A DNA stretch of 7,126 bases from Lysobacterales bacterium (GTDB lineage: Bacteria > Pseudomonadota > Gammaproteobacteria > Xanthomonadales > Xanthomonadaceae): positions 1 through 7,126 of the forward strand of contig JAATFS010000267.1 in assembly GCA_015655035.1 (NCBI GenBank), in the 5' to 3' direction. How positions within the stretch are numbered: position 1 is the first letter of the stretch; every line of letters begins with the position of its first letter. The notes below the pieces were generated by a model. It was not told where the DNA came from. It was given only the letters and a program-made list of their open reading frames with translations, and searched no databases. The position numbers and the translations under genes are program-made. Positions 5,837 through 7,126 of this stretch are shown here, in pieces.

Positions 5837-7126
5837 TCAAGGCGTCGGCGTCAACCGGATCGCCGCGCCGCCATCTGCGGCCAGCGCCACGTTCAAGGTT
5901 CGCGTCGCGGCATCGATGCGGCGGGTGTCGATCTGCACCGCGCTGGGGCTGCCGCCGTCGGTGTACAGCGTTGCCTGCCAGTGGCCGCCGCCGAGGAATT
6001 CCAAGGGCAGGGCCAGTGTGCGTGGCTGTTCGTTGCTCATCGCGCCGATGAACCAATCGCGGCCGCTGCGGCGTGCGATGGCGATCTGTTCGCCGATCGT
6101 GCCGGACAGTACCCGGGTCTCGTCCCAGCTGGCCGGCACGTCGCGCAGGAATTGCGCCGCCGGCACATCGACATATTGGTCGGGACTGTCGGCAACCACC
6201 GCGAACGGACTGTCGTATACCACGTACATCGCCAGTTGCTGCGCGCGCGTACTCTTGACCAGCGGTGCGTCGTTGCGCCATTGGAACTGTGCCGGCGCGA
6301 CGTTGCGGAATCCGCCCGGGGTGTAGTCCATCGGTCCCAGCAGCATGCGCGTGAATGGCAGCGTGAGGTTGTGTCGGGACGTGACCCGCGTACTCCATTT
6401 GTTGTACTCCGCGCCGAGTACGCCTTCCTGGGTCAGGTAGTTCGGATAGGTGCGCACCAGGCCGGTCGGATGGTAGGCGCCGTGCAAGTCAACCAGCAGT
6501 TTGTGGTCGGCCGCCTTGGCCAGCAGGCGATGATAGAAATCCACCATCTGCTGGTCGTCACGGTCCATGAAGTCGACCTTGATGCCCTTGATCCCGAGCC
6601 GCTGGTACAGCGCCAGCGCTTGATCCATGTGTGTATCCAGCGCGCGCCAATGCACCCACAGCCACAGACCCACTTCGCGCCGGCGTGCGTATTCCACCAA
6701 TTGCGGCAGATCCACCGCTGGTACCGCGCGCAGGATGTCGGCGCCGACGTGGTATTGGCCGTTGCCGGTACTGCCGTAGTACCAGCCATCATCGATCAGC
6801 AGGTATTGCAGTGACAGCTGGTGCGCGTGGTCGATGTAGCGGCGCAGGGTCGCGTTGTTCATGCCGGCGTCTGGCACGTCCGGGGCCAAGCGGCCCGACC
6901 ACCAGTCCCAGGCGGACTTGCCGGGTTTTATCCAGGACGTGTCGGCGATCGCCGAGGGCGGATTGAGGTTTTCGATCAGCGTCGATTCGATCAGCTTGCC
7001 TGCGGTGTCGCCCAGCAGTACGACCCGCCACGGCGTCTGGAAATCCTTGCCCTGCGCATCGTAGGCCACCGCCCACTGCGGCTGGTCCAGTCGCGGTGAC
7101 AGCTTGGCATTGACGCCAAGTCCACC
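5837..7126 (-). CDS. Glycoside hydrolase family 97 (alpha-glucosidase/alpha-galactosidase type), 5' part outside window
   Basis: GH97 enzymes release terminal alpha-linked sugars with Ca2+ help and are usually secreted or periplasmic. 429 residues are visible and the frame runs open off the right edge; an internal GTG at 7069 is not the start. Visible residues begin in the end of the N-terminal beta-sandwich (to about 70). The (beta/alpha)8 barrel follows, with WDWWSGR at 73-79, LIDDGWYYG at 110-118, GLWLWVHW at 153-160, IKGIKVDFMDRDDQQMVDFY at 179-198, HGAYHPTGLVRTYPN at 215-229, TQEGVLGAEYNKW at 232-244 and TLPFTRMLLGPMDYTPG at 255-271. A C-terminal beta domain ends in RLTPTP. The VDF aspartate (185) and the GAE glutamate (240) are 55 residues apart, the same as nucleophile Asp415 and acid/base Glu470 in the retaining BtGH97b, as I recall. 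Glu234 would be a Ca2+ ligand. The missing N-terminus holds any signal peptide. Confidence 0.9.
   Translation of the reverse strand, partial: GGLGVNAKLSPRLDQPQWAVAYDAQGKDFQTPWRVVLLGDTAGKLIESTLIENLNPPSAIADTSWIKPGKSAWDWWSGRLAPDVPDAGMNNATLRRYIDHAHQLSLQYLLIDDGWYYGSTGNGQYHVGADILRAVPAVDLPQLVEYARRREVGLWLWVHWRALDTHMDQALALYQRLGIKGIKVDFMDRDDQQMVDFYHRLLAKAADHKLLVDLHGAYHPTGLVRTYPNYLTQEGVLGAEYNKWSTRVTSRHNLTLPFTRMLLGPMDYTPGGFRNVAPAQFQWRNDAPLVKSTRAQQLAMYVVYDSPFAVVADSPDQYVDVPAAQFLRDVPASWDETRVLSGTIGEQIAIARRSGRDWFIGAMSNEQPRTLALPLEFLGGGHWQATLYTDGGSPSAVQIDTRRIDAATRTLNVALAADGGAAIRLTPTP

Noticed and set aside
5763..6398. Minus-strand 211-codon frame in a different register from GH97
   Set aside because: It overlaps the GH97 coding sequence in another frame and has no domain-like pattern. 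The GH97 frame carries the catalytic motifs.
5648..6814. 388-codon plus-strand open frame across the intergenic region and opposite GH97
   Set aside because: Most of it is antisense to strong GH97 motifs. The start region runs through the intergenic hairpin and there is no convincing ribosome binding site.
1..7126. CRISPR array, tRNA, rRNA, phage defence system or toxin-antitoxin pair
   Set aside because: I found no regularly spaced repeats, cloverleaf-like sequence, or small paired ORFs with such motifs. Apart from the left edge, all long stretches are explained by known housekeeping families.

Overview
The window is about 65% G+C by eye, apart from a roughly 50% G+C stretch at the left edge. 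Gene content and order (cysD, fused cysNC, GNAT acetyltransferase, AGCS sodium:amino-acid symporter, SpoU/TrmH-family RNA methyltransferase, then a convergent GH97 glycosidase) suggest a gamma-proteobacterium of the Xanthomonadaceae, Xanthomonas or a close relative. This placement comes from family recall and codon/GC character, not from a search.

Region by region: bases 1-152 are lower in G+C and are not cysD. At about base 153 the sequence switches abruptly into cysD, of which only the last 155 codons remain (155-622), so the ATP-binding PP-loop half is missing. cysNC (622-2595) follows with a TGATG stop/start overlap and looks intact, with both its GTPase and APS kinase halves complete. 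A GNAT acetyltransferase (2673-3206) comes next after a short GC-rich spacer that can form a hairpin. A strong hairpin at 3249-3269 then separates this block from an AGCS symporter (3297-4811). The symporter overlaps the start of an RNA 2'-O-ribose methyltransferase (4804-5619). A 217-bp convergent intergenic region holds two inverted repeats. Minus-strand GH97 glycosidase coding sequence fills the rest of the window and runs off the right edge.

How the genes work together: CysD and CysN form the two-subunit, GTP-driven ATP sulfurylase, and the C-terminal CysC domain phosphorylates APS to PAPS, which gives sulfate activation for cysteine synthesis. With cysD cut at its 5' half, this copy of the pathway should fail at the first step unless another cysD exists or the junction is an assembly artefact. 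The other genes look like ordinary housekeeping or transport functions with no evident link to sulfur.

I see no undescribed multi-gene system here. The observations most worth a second look are the broken cysD junction with its unidentified low-GC partner, and the active-site pattern of the GH97 enzyme, which fits the retaining rather than the inverting branch of the family.
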